The notes: generated by a model not told the origin, from the sequence alone. 64,000 nt of DNA from Bifidobacterium miconisargentati (GCF_019331675.1 NZ_JAHBBJ010000002.1:124001-188000), one strand, 5' to 3'; counted from the stretch's first letter, positions 44,131-54,016 are shown. Made by a program: numbers and translations.

Positions 44131-45162
44131 TCAGCGCACGTAGGCGTCGGCCGCAAGCCGTGCGCCGCGGGTCCAATCGGCGGCACGCATGGCTTTCTTG
44201 CCTTGCGCCTTGACTTGGGTAAGCTCCAGTGCGCCGGTGCCGGTGCCGACCCAGACGTTCTTCTTGCCAGCCTTGATTTCACCGGGTTGCAAGTCGGTGG
44301 GAGTGTTCGGATGGGTGACATCAGCCGGCTGTGCGGCGAGCACGTGCAGTGTGATGGGCTTGGCCGACTTATCGGCATCTGCCTCGGAAGACACCGTTGC
44401 GTTGGCTTCATCTGTGTTATCCGTGTTCGATGGCAGGCCCTCGGCATACAGTTCGGTCCACGCGCCGGGATGCGGGGTGCAGGCGCGAATCTGACGGTCG
44501 ATGGCCTCGGCCGAATTCGTCCAATCGATGCGCGCATCCTCAACGGTGATCTTGTGCGCGTATTCCAGACCTTCTTCCGGCTGCGGCGTAAACGTTGCGG
44601 TGCCCTCGCCCACGGAGGCCAGTGCATCCACATACATGGGAGCGCCTTCCTCGGCCAAACGGTCGAGCAGTTCGCCGGAAGTCTCGCGGCCGGTGAGTTC
44701 CACCGTCATCGAGGCCACGATCGGGCCGTCATCCAGACCTTCGCCCACCTTGAACACATCAGCGCCGGTGGTGGCGTCTCCTGCCCAGATGGCACGTTGC
44801 GCGGGAGCCGCGCCACGCCACTTCGGCAGGTTGGAGAAGTGCAGGTTGTACCAGCCCATCGGCACCGCATCAAGCACGTTCTTCGGCAGGATATTGCCAT
44901 AGGCGATGACCGCGGCGATATCCGCGTTGAGGTCGTCCAGTGCCTCAAGGAACTCGGGGGAGCGGGGCTTCGAGTCGATGACCGGCAGCCCGAGCTCCGT
45001 CGCCGCGGCCTTGACCGGGCTCGGCATGAGCCTGCGTCCGCGGCCCGTGGGCGCGTCCGGCCGCGTGATCACACCGACCACCTCGAAACGAGGGTCTGCG
45101 GCGAAGGCCTTGAGCGAAGGCACGGCCACATCGGGCGTGCCGGCGAACACCAGTCTGAGCAT
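44131..45162 (-). CDS. fmt: Methionyl-tRNA formyltransferase
   Basis: The 343-residue enzyme has [17 protein letters not shown], the catalytic region [14 protein letters not shown], the [20 protein letters not shown] signature and the C-terminal OB-like domain. It formylates initiator Met-tRNA. A hydrophilic insert of about 30 residues (around 250-280, [19 protein letters not shown]) interrupts the C-terminal domain. AAGGAG precedes the start. It is the last gene of a priA-HAD-fmt operon. Confidence 0.95.
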   Translation of the reverse strand: MLRLVFAGTPDVAVPSLKAFAADPRFEVVGVITRPDAPTGRGRRLMPSPVKAAATELGLPVIDSKPRSPEFLEALDDLNADIAAVIAYGNILPKNVLDAVPMGWYNLHFSNLPKWRGAAPAQRAIWAGDATTGADVFKVGEGLDDGPIVASMTVELTGRETSGELLDRLAEEGAPMYVDALASVGEGTATFTPQPEEGLEYAHKITVEDARIDWTNSAEAIDRQIRACTPHPGAWTELYAEGLPSNTDNTDEANATVSSEADADKSAKPITLHVLAAQPADVTHPNTPTDLQPGEIKAGKKNVWVGTGTGALELTQVKAQGKKAMRAADWTRGARLAADAYVR

Positions 45163-45206
45163 GAATCTCCTTGAAACGTTGATGGATGGAAATGATGGTC
45201 GGCGTG

Positions 45207-45911
45207 CTACTGCACGTCCGGGATGTCGACGCCGTTGGCGATGAGCAGCTGACGCAGCTTGACCGGATCCTGGAACCGCACACCGCGGATGCCGGCGGAA
45301 TTCGAGCCCACGATGTTCATGGCCTTGTCGTCGATGAACAGCGCGCCCTCGGCCTTGATGCCGAACTGCTTGAGCGCCGCCTCGTAGATGTCCTTGTGCG
45401 GCTTGCGTAGGTGCACGAAACCGGAGACCAGCTTGCCGTCCAGCAGCTGGAGGATGTCGCACTGCTCTTCGGCCACGTGGAACACGTCGGCCTCCCAGTT
45501 GCTCAGGCCCCACACGCCGATGCCCGCGGTCTTGAGATCGTTGACCAGCACACGCGCACCCGGCACGATGCCGGTCAGGGAATCGCGGAAGTTATCCATG
45601 TAGTAGCGCAGGATGTCCGCCCATTTGTCGCCGGTGCGCTCGCGCATGACAGCGATGGCCTCATCCGTGGGCATGCCGCCGTCCATCAGATCGTTGACAT
45701 CATAGAAACCGGAGATGTCGTTGTCCAGGAACTCATCGATGGTCTTCTGGCTGTAGCGGGGGATGAGCGCGGCGGCCGGATCCCAGTAGATGAGCACATT
45801 GCCGAAATCGAAGATCACATCGGTGATCGGCTTGCCGGCGTTCGCGGCGGCCTCGCCGTCCGAGACCAGCACGTCGTATTCCATATCCGGTTCTCCGGGC
45901 CAACCCTTCAT
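45207..45911 (-). CDS. HAD-superfamily hydrolase (subfamily IA)
   Basis: The 234-residue protein has motif [15 protein letters not shown], motif [11 protein letters not shown], the lysine region [13 protein letters not shown] and motif [11 protein letters not shown]. It is a phosphatase-type HAD enzyme; the substrate is unknown. GGAGGACGCG lies before the start. It sits 44 bases upstream of fmt and 67 bases downstream of priA on the same strand. Confidence 0.88.
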   Translation of the reverse strand: MKGWPGEPDMEYDVLVSDGEAAANAGKPITDVIFDFGNVLIYWDPAAALIPRYSQKTIDEFLDNDISGFYDVNDLMDGGMPTDEAIAVMRERTGDKWADILRYYMDNFRDSLTGIVPGARVLVNDLKTAGIGVWGLSNWEADVFHVAEEQCDILQLLDGKLVSGFVHLRKPHKDIYEAALKQFGIKAEGALFIDDKAMNIVGSNSAGIRGVRFQDPVKLRQLLIANGVDIPDVQ

Positions 45912-45978
45912 CGCGTCCTCCTTAATATGTTGACGTCCGTTTCCATGGTTCCATGCCTAGGCGACGATGGACCGCCAC

Positions 45979-48219
45979 TCAGATGAGATCCTTGGGATCG
46001 ATGCGGAACCGTAGTTCCCCCGGTTCCCGGGCCGCCACATGCCGGGCGACCTCGCGATGCAGCCGTGCGGCCAGTTCGGCGCGCTCGCCCTGCGGCACGC
46101 GCACCACGGCCTTGACCCGGTCCGCCGTGGCCTCCAGCTCCCGGGCGTCCACGGTATCCGGCTGGGCGATGGGCACCGGTCCCAGCATGCCGGGCATCCC
46201 GCCGCACACCGCCCAATCTCCGGACAGTGCGCCGATGCGTTGCATCAGCGTCATCACCGCATCCCGACGCCCCCATACGCATGCCGCGGCCACAGCCGGA
46301 GGCATGCCGGTCTCGACTCGCTCCTCCATGTCCTTGGCCGCCAGAATCCGCGAATCCCATACCATCAACGACTGGGCGATCGCCGGATCGGTCTCGCCGA
46401 GAATCAACGCCTGACCGCCGCGAGAACGCGGCGCGCACAACGACACCGCCCGCATCCACGCGGTCAGCGTATCCAACCGGGCATCCACCCCCAGCGCATA
46501 CAGGCTGGTCCAGGCATCCAGAACCGCCACCGCACGGTATTCATGCCCTGCCGCACCCTGCTCGGCACTGATGGGTCGCACCCTCGGCTCGAATCCGGGC
46601 GTCGCGATGACGATCATCGGCTGGCAGGCCACGTCCCGCACCAATCCCTGCGTCTTGCTGGACAGCACCACCGGCACTCCACGGAACAGCCCGGCCAGTT
46701 CCGCGGCGGTGCCTGCCGCGCCCACACGCACCACGCGCATACGTTCATGCCCGCAGCCGGGGCATGCCCAGTTGATGGCCGCAGCCCCGCACCAACGGCA
46801 TCGCGGCGTGGCATCCCGCCGGTCGGCCGGCAGCTGCAACGGTCCCATGCATTTGGCGCAACGGGCCTGACGATGGCATTTGGCGCAGCTTAACGTCTCA
46901 CTGATACCGTCCTGGGGAATGGACAGCAGTACGGGTCCGCTTTCCAACGCCTTGCTCAGCACACGCACCGCGGTGTGCGGCACACGGGCGCCGATGCTGG
47001 GGTCCGCCAACCTCGCCAGCTCGTCACGGTTGAGCCACCGCACCCACGGCGTGGCATCCTTCAACGGCGAGCCCAACGGATGGATGGCTGTGGAGAAACC
47101 GCTCACCGGCGTCTCCACCGTGTCCGGTCCCGCATTCTCCCACTGGCTTTGCGGGGTGCGTGCATTGGCCATGGCCACGAACACGCCTCGATGCGCCTTG
47201 GCGCGCAGACGCATCACGCCGCGAGCCTGCGGGTAGGGCATCATGCCGTCCATGTTCTGATAGGCGGCGTCCTCCAGAATGGCGAACAACGCCGGTCCCT
47301 CCACTGGCGCATACATGACCGCACGGGTGCCAACCACCACCTTCACCTGCCCCAGAGCGACGGCGAGATACGTGCGATACCGGTCGGCGGCGGGCATGGT
47401 CTCCGCGTTGAGCACGGCCACGTCCCCGGTCCAACCGCCCGAGGGAGAGGGGGCGAACGGCGTGAGTCCGTAATTGCGCAAAGCGGGGAGGAGATCCTCA
47501 ACCTCGCGCATGGTGGGCAATTCCACCACCGCGCATTTGCCGGAGGTCAGGGCCGTGGACACTATCCAGGCCATGTCCCTCTGCCATTCCTGTGCGCCCG
47601 GCAGAAGATCGAAGACGAAGGATTGGAAACGGTTGCCGGTGAGACCATCCTGCAGCACGTTGGCATCCGCGTAATTGGCACTGATGCGCTTGTACCCCTG
47701 TGCGGCACCATCGGACACACTCGTGGCAAGGGGCCCGGAGCCACCGCCCACCGGGCGTCGGAACGATGCCGCGAGTCGCTGCTCGGCCTCCACCTTGGCC
47801 ACGCGCGGCGGCACCGCGAACCGCAGAATATTGGCCCGCGTACCGCCGTACGCCTGGGCTATGAGACCAATGTCCTCTCGCATCGAGGCGGGCACCAGCA
47901 CATCCGGGCTCAACACCCGTTCGATGTATCTGATGGAGGAACGCGGCGTTTCGCTGGAATCCGTGCGTGCCCAGATCACGCCGCTGACCCGCTGGCCGCC
48001 GAAACGAACCCGCACCAATACGCCGGGTTGGGCGGCCTCGCTGTCCTTTTCGTCGATGAAATAGTCGAAGGTCTGCCCCAGATGCAGGGCCTGCACGTCC
48101 AACACCACCTGGGCGATGGGATTATGCTCGGCCGGGTGGTGTTCCGCGGGCGCGCGCTTACGACGCTTGCGTGGGGCAAGCCCCGCAAGCGTCAGCTGTT
48201 CCGCGTCCTCGAAAGTCAT
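45979..48219 (-). CDS. priA: Primosomal protein N' (PriA), helicase-inactive actinobacterial form
   Basis: The 746-residue protein has the PriA DNA-binding domain near its start (VLDVQALHLGQTFDYFI...GVLVRVRFGGQRVSGVIW) and the zinc-binding cysteines CAKCHRQARCAKC and CRWCGAA...CPGCG. The expected Walker A (GSGKT) is replaced by STALTSGKCAVV, and the DEEH box by ILEDAAYQN, so ATP-driven unwinding is unlikely. It probably helps load the replisome as a structural protein. The perfect palindrome GGTAAAATTTTACC (48250-48263) lies 31 bases upstream. Confidence 0.85.
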   Translation of the reverse strand: MTFEDAEQLTLAGLAPRKRRKRAPAEHHPAEHNPIAQVVLDVQALHLGQTFDYFIDEKDSEAAQPGVLVRVRFGGQRVSGVIWARTDSSETPRSSIRYIERVLSPDVLVPASMREDIGLIAQAYGGTRANILRFAVPPRVAKVEAEQRLAASFRRPVGGGSGPLATSVSDGAAQGYKRISANYADANVLQDGLTGNRFQSFVFDLLPGAQEWQRDMAWIVSTALTSGKCAVVELPTMREVEDLLPALRNYGLTPFAPSPSGGWTGDVAVLNAETMPAADRYRTYLAVALGQVKVVVGTRAVMYAPVEGPALFAILEDAAYQNMDGMMPYPQARGVMRLRAKAHRGVFVAMANARTPQSQWENAGPDTVETPVSGFSTAIHPLGSPLKDATPWVRWLNRDELARLADPSIGARVPHTAVRVLSKALESGPVLLSIPQDGISETLSCAKCHRQARCAKCMGPLQLPADRRDATPRCRWCGAAAINWACPGCGHERMRVVRVGAAGTAAELAGLFRGVPVVLSSKTQGLVRDVACQPMIVIATPGFEPRVRPISAEQGAAGHEYRAVAVLDAWTSLYALGVDARLDTLTAWMRAVSLCAPRSRGGQALILGETDPAIAQSLMVWDSRILAAKDMEERVETGMPPAVAAACVWGRRDAVMTLMQRIGALSGDWAVCGGMPGMLGPVPIAQPDTVDARELEATADRVKAVVRVPQGERAELAARLHREVARHVAAREPGELRFRIDPKDLI

Positions 48220-48270
48220 GGCACCACTATAAGTGGGGATATTGAAGACGGTAAAATTTTACCGAAGAAG

Positions 48271-48304
48271 AGGTTGCGAGGCGTGATGAAGCGTCTCGCA
48301 ACCT
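48271..48304 (-). terminator. Hairpin after serB
   Basis: AGGTTGCGAG pairs with CTCGCAACCT, with an inner GCGT...AGCGT partial pairing. It lies just beyond the serB stop and upstream of priA on the same strand. Confidence 0.6.
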
Positions 48305-48314
48305 GCGGGCCCAC

Positions 48315-49040
48315 CTATCGCAGGAAATCAAGCACGCGGGTGAGATCGCGCTCGTTGATGGCATCGTCCGCGGCCAGCTGGGTCTTGGGCTTGGCGCAGA
48401 ACGCCAGACCCAGACCGGCGGCCTGAATCATCGGGATGTCGTTCGCGCCGTCGCCCACGGCCACGGTCTGGCTCATCGGGATGCCCAGACGCTTCGCCCA
48501 TGCCTCCAGCGCATGCAGCTTCACGGTCTTGCACACGATCTCGCCGAGCACCTTGCCGGTGAGCTTGCCGTCCGCCGTCTCCAGGCGATTGGCGATCCAG
48601 TAGTCGATGTTGCCCTCGACGGCCAAACGATCCACCACCTCATGGAATCCGCCGGAGACCACGCCCACCTTCCAGCCATGGGCGTGCAGCGTGTCGATGA
48701 GCTCCAACGCGCCATTGGTGAAGTGCAGCTTGTCATGCACGGTGTCGAACACGGAGACCGGCAACCCCTCAAGCAGGGCCACGCGGGCGCGCAGCGCATC
48801 GCAGAACTCCAGTTCGCCGCGCATCGCGCGTTCGGTCACTGCGGCGATCTCCTCGCCGCAGCCGGCCGCCTCGCCCAGCTCGTCGATGACCTCCTCGTCG
48901 ATGAGTGTGGAATCCACGTCCATGACCAGCAGGCCAGGCTCGGACAGCGTGGGAACCGGCGGCAAAGATTCGCCGTCCAGGCCGTCCCCGTTCAACCCTG
49001 CGGCGGACTTGTCAACAAAATGCACATCTTCTTGCGTCAT
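48315..49040 (-). CDS. serB: Phosphoserine phosphatase
   Basis: The 241-residue HAD phosphatase has LLVMDVDSTLIDEEVIDELG, the GEL(E)FCDALRARVALLEGL cap region, VVSGGFHEVVDRL and AVGDGANDIPMIQAAGLGLAF, all SerB marks. It releases serine from phosphoserine. ATG 49040 is preferred with CGGAAG upstream; 49070 would overlap the divergent gene's promoter. Its start is only 29 bases from the start of the divergent DedA gene. Confidence 0.92.
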   Translation of the reverse strand: MTQEDVHFVDKSAAGLNGDGLDGESLPPVPTLSEPGLLVMDVDSTLIDEEVIDELGEAAGCGEEIAAVTERAMRGELEFCDALRARVALLEGLPVSVFDTVHDKLHFTNGALELIDTLHAHGWKVGVVSGGFHEVVDRLAVEGNIDYWIANRLETADGKLTGKVLGEIVCKTVKLHALEAWAKRLGIPMSQTVAVGDGANDIPMIQAAGLGLAFCAKPKTQLAADDAINERDLTRVLDFLR

Positions 49041-49069
49041 GCTTCCGATTCTCGAAAAACCTTGGGACA

Positions 49070-49798
49070 ATGCCCCCTATGAGTTTTTCCCCGGCACTGA
49101 CCACGACATTGACCGACGCCTTCGCCACCAATATCGCCGCCCTCGCCGCGGACCCCACACCCGTATGCACCGCCACGGAACCCGGCCTGATCGGCACGAT
49201 CACCGTCTGGCTCGTCAGTCTCATGGAAACCATCGGCGGCATCGGCGTGGCCCTGGCCATCGCCCTCGAATCCGTGTTCCCGCCCATTCCCTCGGAAGTG
49301 ATTCTGCCGCTCGCCGGCTTCACCGCGGCCCGCGGCACGCTGAGCCTGCCTGGCGCGATCGTCTGGGCCACCATCGGCTCGCTGCTCGGCGCATGGGTGC
49401 TCTACGGCATCTCCCGATGGGTGGGCCTGCATCGCATCAACCGCGCCGCGGACAGGATTCCGGGCGTCAGCCGCAAGGATGTCGGCAAAGCCAACGACTG
49501 GTTCACCAGGTACGGCACCTGGTCCGTGCTCATCGGGCGCGTGATCCCCGTGGTCCGTTCGCTCATCTCGATCCCGGCCGGCTTCAACCGCATGAATTTC
49601 CTGCAATTCACTGGCTGGACCCTGCTCGGCTCGGCCGTATGGAACACCATCCTGGTCTCCGCCGGCTACCTGCTCGGCGACCAGTGGTGCTCCATCCAAG
49701 GCGTGCTCGGCGTGTTCGAGGACGTGGTCATCGCCGCCGTGGTTCTGGTCATCGTGTGGTTCGTGGTGCGCAAAGTGCGTACGCTGATGCGTAAGTAG
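49070..49798 (+). CDS. DedA-family membrane protein
   Basis: The 242-residue protein has four to five membrane helices and the DedA marks ALESVFPPIPSEVILPLAGF, FTRYGTWSVLIGRVIPVVRSLISIPAG and GSAVWNTILVSAGYLLG. The family is tied to lipid-carrier recycling, membrane homeostasis and drug tolerance. ATG 49079 is an alternative start. It shares a 29-base promoter gap with serB. Confidence 0.88.
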   Translation: MPPMSFSPALTTTLTDAFATNIAALAADPTPVCTATEPGLIGTITVWLVSLMETIGGIGVALAIALESVFPPIPSEVILPLAGFTAARGTLSLPGAIVWATIGSLLGAWVLYGISRWVGLHRINRAADRIPGVSRKDVGKANDWFTRYGTWSVLIGRVIPVVRSLISIPAGFNRMNFLQFTGWTLLGSAVWNTILVSAGYLLGDQWCSIQGVLGVFEDVVIAAVVLVIVWFVVRKVRTLMRK

Positions 49799-49880
49799 GA
49801 AATCCGCCCGCGGAGCCGGCCGGAGACCGGAAGACCGATCGGAACCGGTTCGCCCGGGCCGGAAAGCCAAGAAGGAACAC

Positions 49881-51449
49881 ATGACCGCAACCGAAGATCT
49901 CGCCGAACTCAACGACCGGCTCATGGCCAAGAACCATGCGCTCGCCGAGGCGCTCACCCGTGCCAGCAAGGAGCTCACCAAAGCCAAGTCGCAGCTCGCC
50001 CAACTGGCCCAGCCGCCGCTCACCTTCGCCACCATGGTCAGGGTGGACTCCACCCATACGGACGAAGACGGCATCCAGCACGCCTCGGCCGAGGTCATCT
50101 CCGGCAGCCGACGCATGGTGGTGCCCGTGGCCGCGAACGTGAACGCCGCGCGACTGACCACCGGCGCTACTGTGATGCTCAACGAGAAGCTTGTGCTGGT
50201 CGAACAGCGCGACGCGGACACCGTGGGCCAGGTCCGCACCGTCCGCCAGACGCTCGATGACGGTCGTCTCATCATCGCCGACGCCTCCGGCAATCCCGTA
50301 CTCGTCCGCCGCGCCACCGCGCTTGCACGCCGGAACGTCAACCAAGGCGACCGGGTGATCGTGGATCCGTCCGTGAGGATGGCCATCGAACTACTGCCGG
50401 CCGAAGGCGACCGCGATCTGGTGCTCGAGGAGACCCCCGACGTCACCTTCCGCGACATCGGCGGTCTGGACGAGGAGATCGGCCGCATCCGGGACGCCGT
50501 GCAGCTGCCGTTCCAGCATCGCGCGCTGTTCGAACGCTACGATCTGAAGCCACCGAAGGGCGTGCTGCTGTATGGCCCGCCCGGCAACGGCAAGACGATG
50601 ATCGCCAAGGCTGTGGCGAACGCCCTGTGCGAAGGCGGGTACGACGCGGACGGCGACGGAGTGATCAGCGATGCCGAACGCTCGGTCAAGGGCGTGTTCC
50701 TGTCCGTCAAGGGACCGGAACTGCTCAACAAATACGTGGGCGAATCCGAACGGCTCATCCGCCTCATCTTCCAGCGCGCCCGCGAACGCGCCGCCGAAGG
50801 CAAGCCGGTGGTGGTGTTCATCGACGAGATGGACTCGCTGCTCAGGACCCGCGGCTCCGGCGTCTCCTCGGACGTGGAGACCACCATCGTGCCGCAGTTC
50901 CTCTCCGAACTGGACGGCGTGGAATCACTGGACAACGTGATGGTGATCGGCGCCTCCAATCGCGTGGACATGATCGATCCCGCGGTGCTGCGTCCGGGCC
51001 GCCTCGACGTGAAGATCCGCGTGGGCCGGCCCAAGCGTGCGCAGGCCGTGGCCATCGTGAACCACTACCTCACCGACGACCTTCCACTGGAGGACGGCGT
51101 GGACGCGCGCGCCCTGTCCGAAGTGCTCGTGGGAGACATCTACGAGGCGTCCGAACGACGCCACCTGTGCGACGTGCAGAACGAGGCCGGCCAATGGTCC
51201 GCCCTGTATCTGAAGGACGTGGTCTCAGGCGCCATGCTCAAGAACGTGGTGGACCGCGCCAAGACCCGCGCCGTCAAGCAGTCCATCGAATCCGGGGAGG
51301 CCGTGGCCATCACCGTGCCGCTGCTTGCCGCCGCGGTGGAGGACGAATACCGCGAAACCAGCGATTCGATGGTGGATGTGGATCCGGCGCAGTGGGCGCT
51401 TATCAACGGCATGGACCCGATCCGCCGCATTCGTGCCAAGCAGCAGTGA
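49881..51449 (+). CDS. arc: Proteasome-associated AAA ATPase (ARC/Mpa)
   Basis: The 522-residue protein has an N-terminal coiled coil (about 4-45), two OB folds (about 46-170) and an AAA domain with GPPGNGKT (232-239), VVVFIDEMDS and NRVDMIDPAVLRPGRLD. It unfolds pupylated proteins in related bacteria. Two features stand out. Residues 255-266, DADGDGVISDAE, form a perfect EF-hand-type loop inserted between Walker A and the FLSVKGPELLNKYVGE segment. The C-terminus (RIRAKQQ) lacks the GQYL tail with which Mpa docks to the 20S proteasome. First gene of the pupylation locus. Confidence 0.92.
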   Translation: MTATEDLAELNDRLMAKNHALAEALTRASKELTKAKSQLAQLAQPPLTFATMVRVDSTHTDEDGIQHASAEVISGSRRMVVPVAANVNAARLTTGATVMLNEKLVLVEQRDADTVGQVRTVRQTLDDGRLIIADASGNPVLVRRATALARRNVNQGDRVIVDPSVRMAIELLPAEGDRDLVLEETPDVTFRDIGGLDEEIGRIRDAVQLPFQHRALFERYDLKPPKGVLLYGPPGNGKTMIAKAVANALCEGGYDADGDGVISDAERSVKGVFLSVKGPELLNKYVGESERLIRLIFQRARERAAEGKPVVVFIDEMDSLLRTRGSGVSSDVETTIVPQFLSELDGVESLDNVMVIGASNRVDMIDPAVLRPGRLDVKIRVGRPKRAQAVAIVNHYLTDDLPLEDGVDARALSEVLVGDIYEASERRHLCDVQNEAGQWSALYLKDVVSGAMLKNVVDRAKTRAVKQSIESGEAVAITVPLLAAAVEDEYRETSDSMVDVDPAQWALINGMDPIRRIRAKQQ

Positions 51450-51497
51450 ATACGTAAGCATATGCGCAGGCAATACGTAAGCTAAAGGAGCATGTGA

Positions 51498-53138
51498 ATG
51501 ACCGTCAGACGAGTGATGGGCACCGAAACCGAATACGCGGTCTCGCTCAAGGGGGCCGGCCGGTACAATCCGGTCCAGTTGTCCTTCGATGTGGTGGGTG
51601 CGGCCGCCGGAGCGGACAGCAAATCCATCCGCTGGGACTACCGTCAGGAGGATCCGGTCAACGACGCGCGCGGCACCCGCCTCGAACGCGCCGCCGCCCG
51701 CCCGGACATGCTCACCGACGCCCCGCAGCTCAACATCACCAACGTGATCGCCCCCAACGGCGGCCGTGTCTACGTGGACCACGCCCACCCCGAGTACTCC
51801 GCGCCGGAGACGCTCGACCCGTTCGAGGCCGTGGCCTACGACCATGCCGGCGATCTCATCATGCAGGCCGCCGCCGAACGCGCCGCCGCACAGACCGGCA
51901 CGCCCATCGTGCTCCACCGCAACAACGTGGACGGCAAAGGCTCCTGCTGGGGCACGCACGAGAACTACATGATGGACCGCGCGGTGCCATTCAACCTGGT
52001 CATCCGCCTGATGACACTGCACTTCGTGACCCGCCAGATCTACGCCGGCTCAGGCCGCGTGGGACTTGGCGAGACCAGCGAGATTCCGGGCTTCCAATTG
52101 AGCCAGCGTGCCGACTACATCCACGCCAAAGTGGGACTGCAGACCACCTTCGAACGGCCGATCATCAACACCCGAGACGAATCCCACGCCACGGACGACC
52201 GACGTCGCCTGCACGTGATCGTGGGCGACGCCAACCGTATGGACGTGCCGCAGGTCTTGAAGCTTGGCACCACCAGCATGCTGCTGTGGCTCCTCGAACA
52301 CGCGGGGGAGGCCGGATTCGACCTGAACGGCTTCCTGGACGGGCTCGAACTGGCCGACCCGGTCGAGGCCATGCACGCCGTCTCCCATGACCTGGGCCTC
52401 AACGCATCCCTGCCGCTGGCCTCGGGGGGTCAGACCACGGCCTGGCTCATCCAGCTCAAACTGCGGCAGGCCGTCTACCAGGTGGCCGCGCTCGTGAACG
52501 GCACGGACACCACCGGAGAGCCGGCCTGGCCGGACAAGCCCACCACCTCCGTGATGGCGATGTGGGAGCAGGCGCTCGCCGACGTGGCCGCCATCCGCCA
52601 CGCCTCCGACGACGAACGCCTGGCCATGACCGGCGAGGCCAGCCGCGTGGAATGGCTGCTGAAATGGCAGTTGCTGGAAAAGCTGCGCCGCAAGATCGGC
52701 GCATCCGGCTGGTCGGACCCGCGACTGCAGGTCATCGACCTCAAATGGGCCGCGCTCGACCCCAGGGACAGCGTCTTCACCAAGCTTGCACCCCGCACCG
52801 AACGGGTCAACACGGCGGCCGACGTGGCGCACGCCGCGGCCGAACCGCCTGAGAACACCCGCGCGTGGCTGCGGGCCATGCTCGTACGCCGCTTCGGCCC
52901 GGAAGTGGCCGCCGTCAGCTGGTCCAGGCTCACCGCCCGCGACCCCGAAACCATGAACGCCGGTGATTCCGCGGAATTCTACGGCAACGCCGGTCATATG
53001 GCGACCCCCGACCATCAACTGTTCTCGCTGGACATCTCCGACCCGCTCGCCTTCGACAAGGCACGCTGCGCGGAGCCGTTGGACGCCGCCGAACACGCCA
53101 TCGACCTGCTCAGGACGTTGGCGCACGGCAACCGATAA
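51498..53138 (+). CDS. dop: Deamidase/depupylase Dop
   Basis: The 546-residue member of the Pup ligase/glutamine-synthetase-like fold starts VRRVMGTETEYAVSL. The Dop-type loop (DFVVGAAAG-like segment near 27-40) is visible, as are HAHPEYSAPETLDPFEAVAYD, WGTHENYMMDR and NTRDESHATDD. It removes Pup from proteins. Because the Pup here ends in Glu, its deamidase activity is not needed. It lies 48 bases after the ATPase with AAAGGAG upstream. Confidence 0.9.
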   Translation: MTVRRVMGTETEYAVSLKGAGRYNPVQLSFDVVGAAAGADSKSIRWDYRQEDPVNDARGTRLERAAARPDMLTDAPQLNITNVIAPNGGRVYVDHAHPEYSAPETLDPFEAVAYDHAGDLIMQAAAERAAAQTGTPIVLHRNNVDGKGSCWGTHENYMMDRAVPFNLVIRLMTLHFVTRQIYAGSGRVGLGETSEIPGFQLSQRADYIHAKVGLQTTFERPIINTRDESHATDDRRRLHVIVGDANRMDVPQVLKLGTTSMLLWLLEHAGEAGFDLNGFLDGLELADPVEAMHAVSHDLGLNASLPLASGGQTTAWLIQLKLRQAVYQVAALVNGTDTTGEPAWPDKPTTSVMAMWEQALADVAAIRHASDDERLAMTGEASRVEWLLKWQLLEKLRRKIGASGWSDPRLQVIDLKWAALDPRDSVFTKLAPRTERVNTAADVAHAAAEPPENTRAWLRAMLVRRFGPEVAAVSWSRLTARDPETMNAGDSAEFYGNAGHMATPDHQLFSLDISDPLAFDKARCAEPLDAAEHAIDLLRTLAHGNR

Positions 53139-53155
53139 AGATACACTGGGAGATT

Positions 53156-54016
53156 ATGGAAGAAACACGCGAAGAGACTCCACAGCATCTGCGAAGCCTG
53201 GCGCTCAAAGTCGCCGGCCTGCTCGAGGAAGCCGGCCACCACGCCCTGCAGGCCCAGCTCAATCCGCGCAGCATCGCGCGTCCGAGCGACGCCGAACTCG
53301 CGGACTCCCGCACCAAGCTTGAGGTCGACGGCAAGATCCTGCGATTCATGAGTACCCGTCTGGCGGACATCGCCCACTTCGACGGCTTCTGGACCACCCG
53401 TCCCTCCGTCAGCCGTCCCGGCCAGCGCTACTGGTACATCGGCAAGATCGACGGCGTGATCAACTATCTGCGTCGCATGAGCGAATGGACGCTGACCGCA
53501 GCGCTGTTCGAATTCGACGAGAACAACGAGCCCAAGCCCATCCTCGGCGTGGTTCACGCTCCAGCACTGGGCCTGACCTATCTGGCGGCCAAGGGCGCCG
53601 GCGCCGTGCGCATCCACAAGACCGCGGTGGGCGAGAAGCGAGACAAGGTCGTGCCGTCGATGACCTCCTCGCTGGACGGTTCCGTGCTGAGTTACGGCAT
53701 GTCCTTCATCCCCGAGGAATCCCGCCGTGCGCTGGAAGTGGCCTCCTCGCTGGCGGGCCAGCCGGCCGACATCAAGCGCGTGGGCCCGGCTTCGCTCGAT
53801 CTGTGCAAGGTGGCGGACGGCACGTACGACGCCTATTTCGAGCCGATGCTGCATGTGTGGGACATCCCCGCCATCGCCGCCGGCACCGTGGTGGTCTGGG
53901 AGGCCCAGGGCACGCTCAGCCGCTGGGATGGCGACCGCATCCACTGGCGTCATGACAACGACGTGGTGGCCACCAACGGTCTCATCGGCCGCGAACTCAA
54001 GCAGTACCTGCAGTAG
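53156..54016 (+). CDS. Inositol-monophosphatase-like protein with degraded metal site
   Basis: The 286-residue protein keeps the overall IMPase/HisN fold, with ILGVVHAPALGLTYLAAKGAGA and the late WDIPAIAAGTVVVWEAQG (Trp235-Asp236). The metal motif DPxDGTxN is reduced to GKIDGVINYL (Asp99), and no GEE segment is found where the family has it. Enzyme activity is doubtful. It sits between dop and pup, so a role in the pupylation locus is possible. TTGGCG-N18-TACACT lies upstream with TACACT only 8 bases from the ATG, so an internal promoter is likely. Confidence 0.75.
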   Translation: MEETREETPQHLRSLALKVAGLLEEAGHHALQAQLNPRSIARPSDAELADSRTKLEVDGKILRFMSTRLADIAHFDGFWTTRPSVSRPGQRYWYIGKIDGVINYLRRMSEWTLTAALFEFDENNEPKPILGVVHAPALGLTYLAAKGAGAVRIHKTAVGEKRDKVVPSMTSSLDGSVLSYGMSFIPEESRRALEVASSLAGQPADIKRVGPASLDLCKVADGTYDAYFEPMLHVWDIPAIAAGTVVVWEAQGTLSRWDGDRIHWRHDNDVVATNGLIGRELKQYLQ

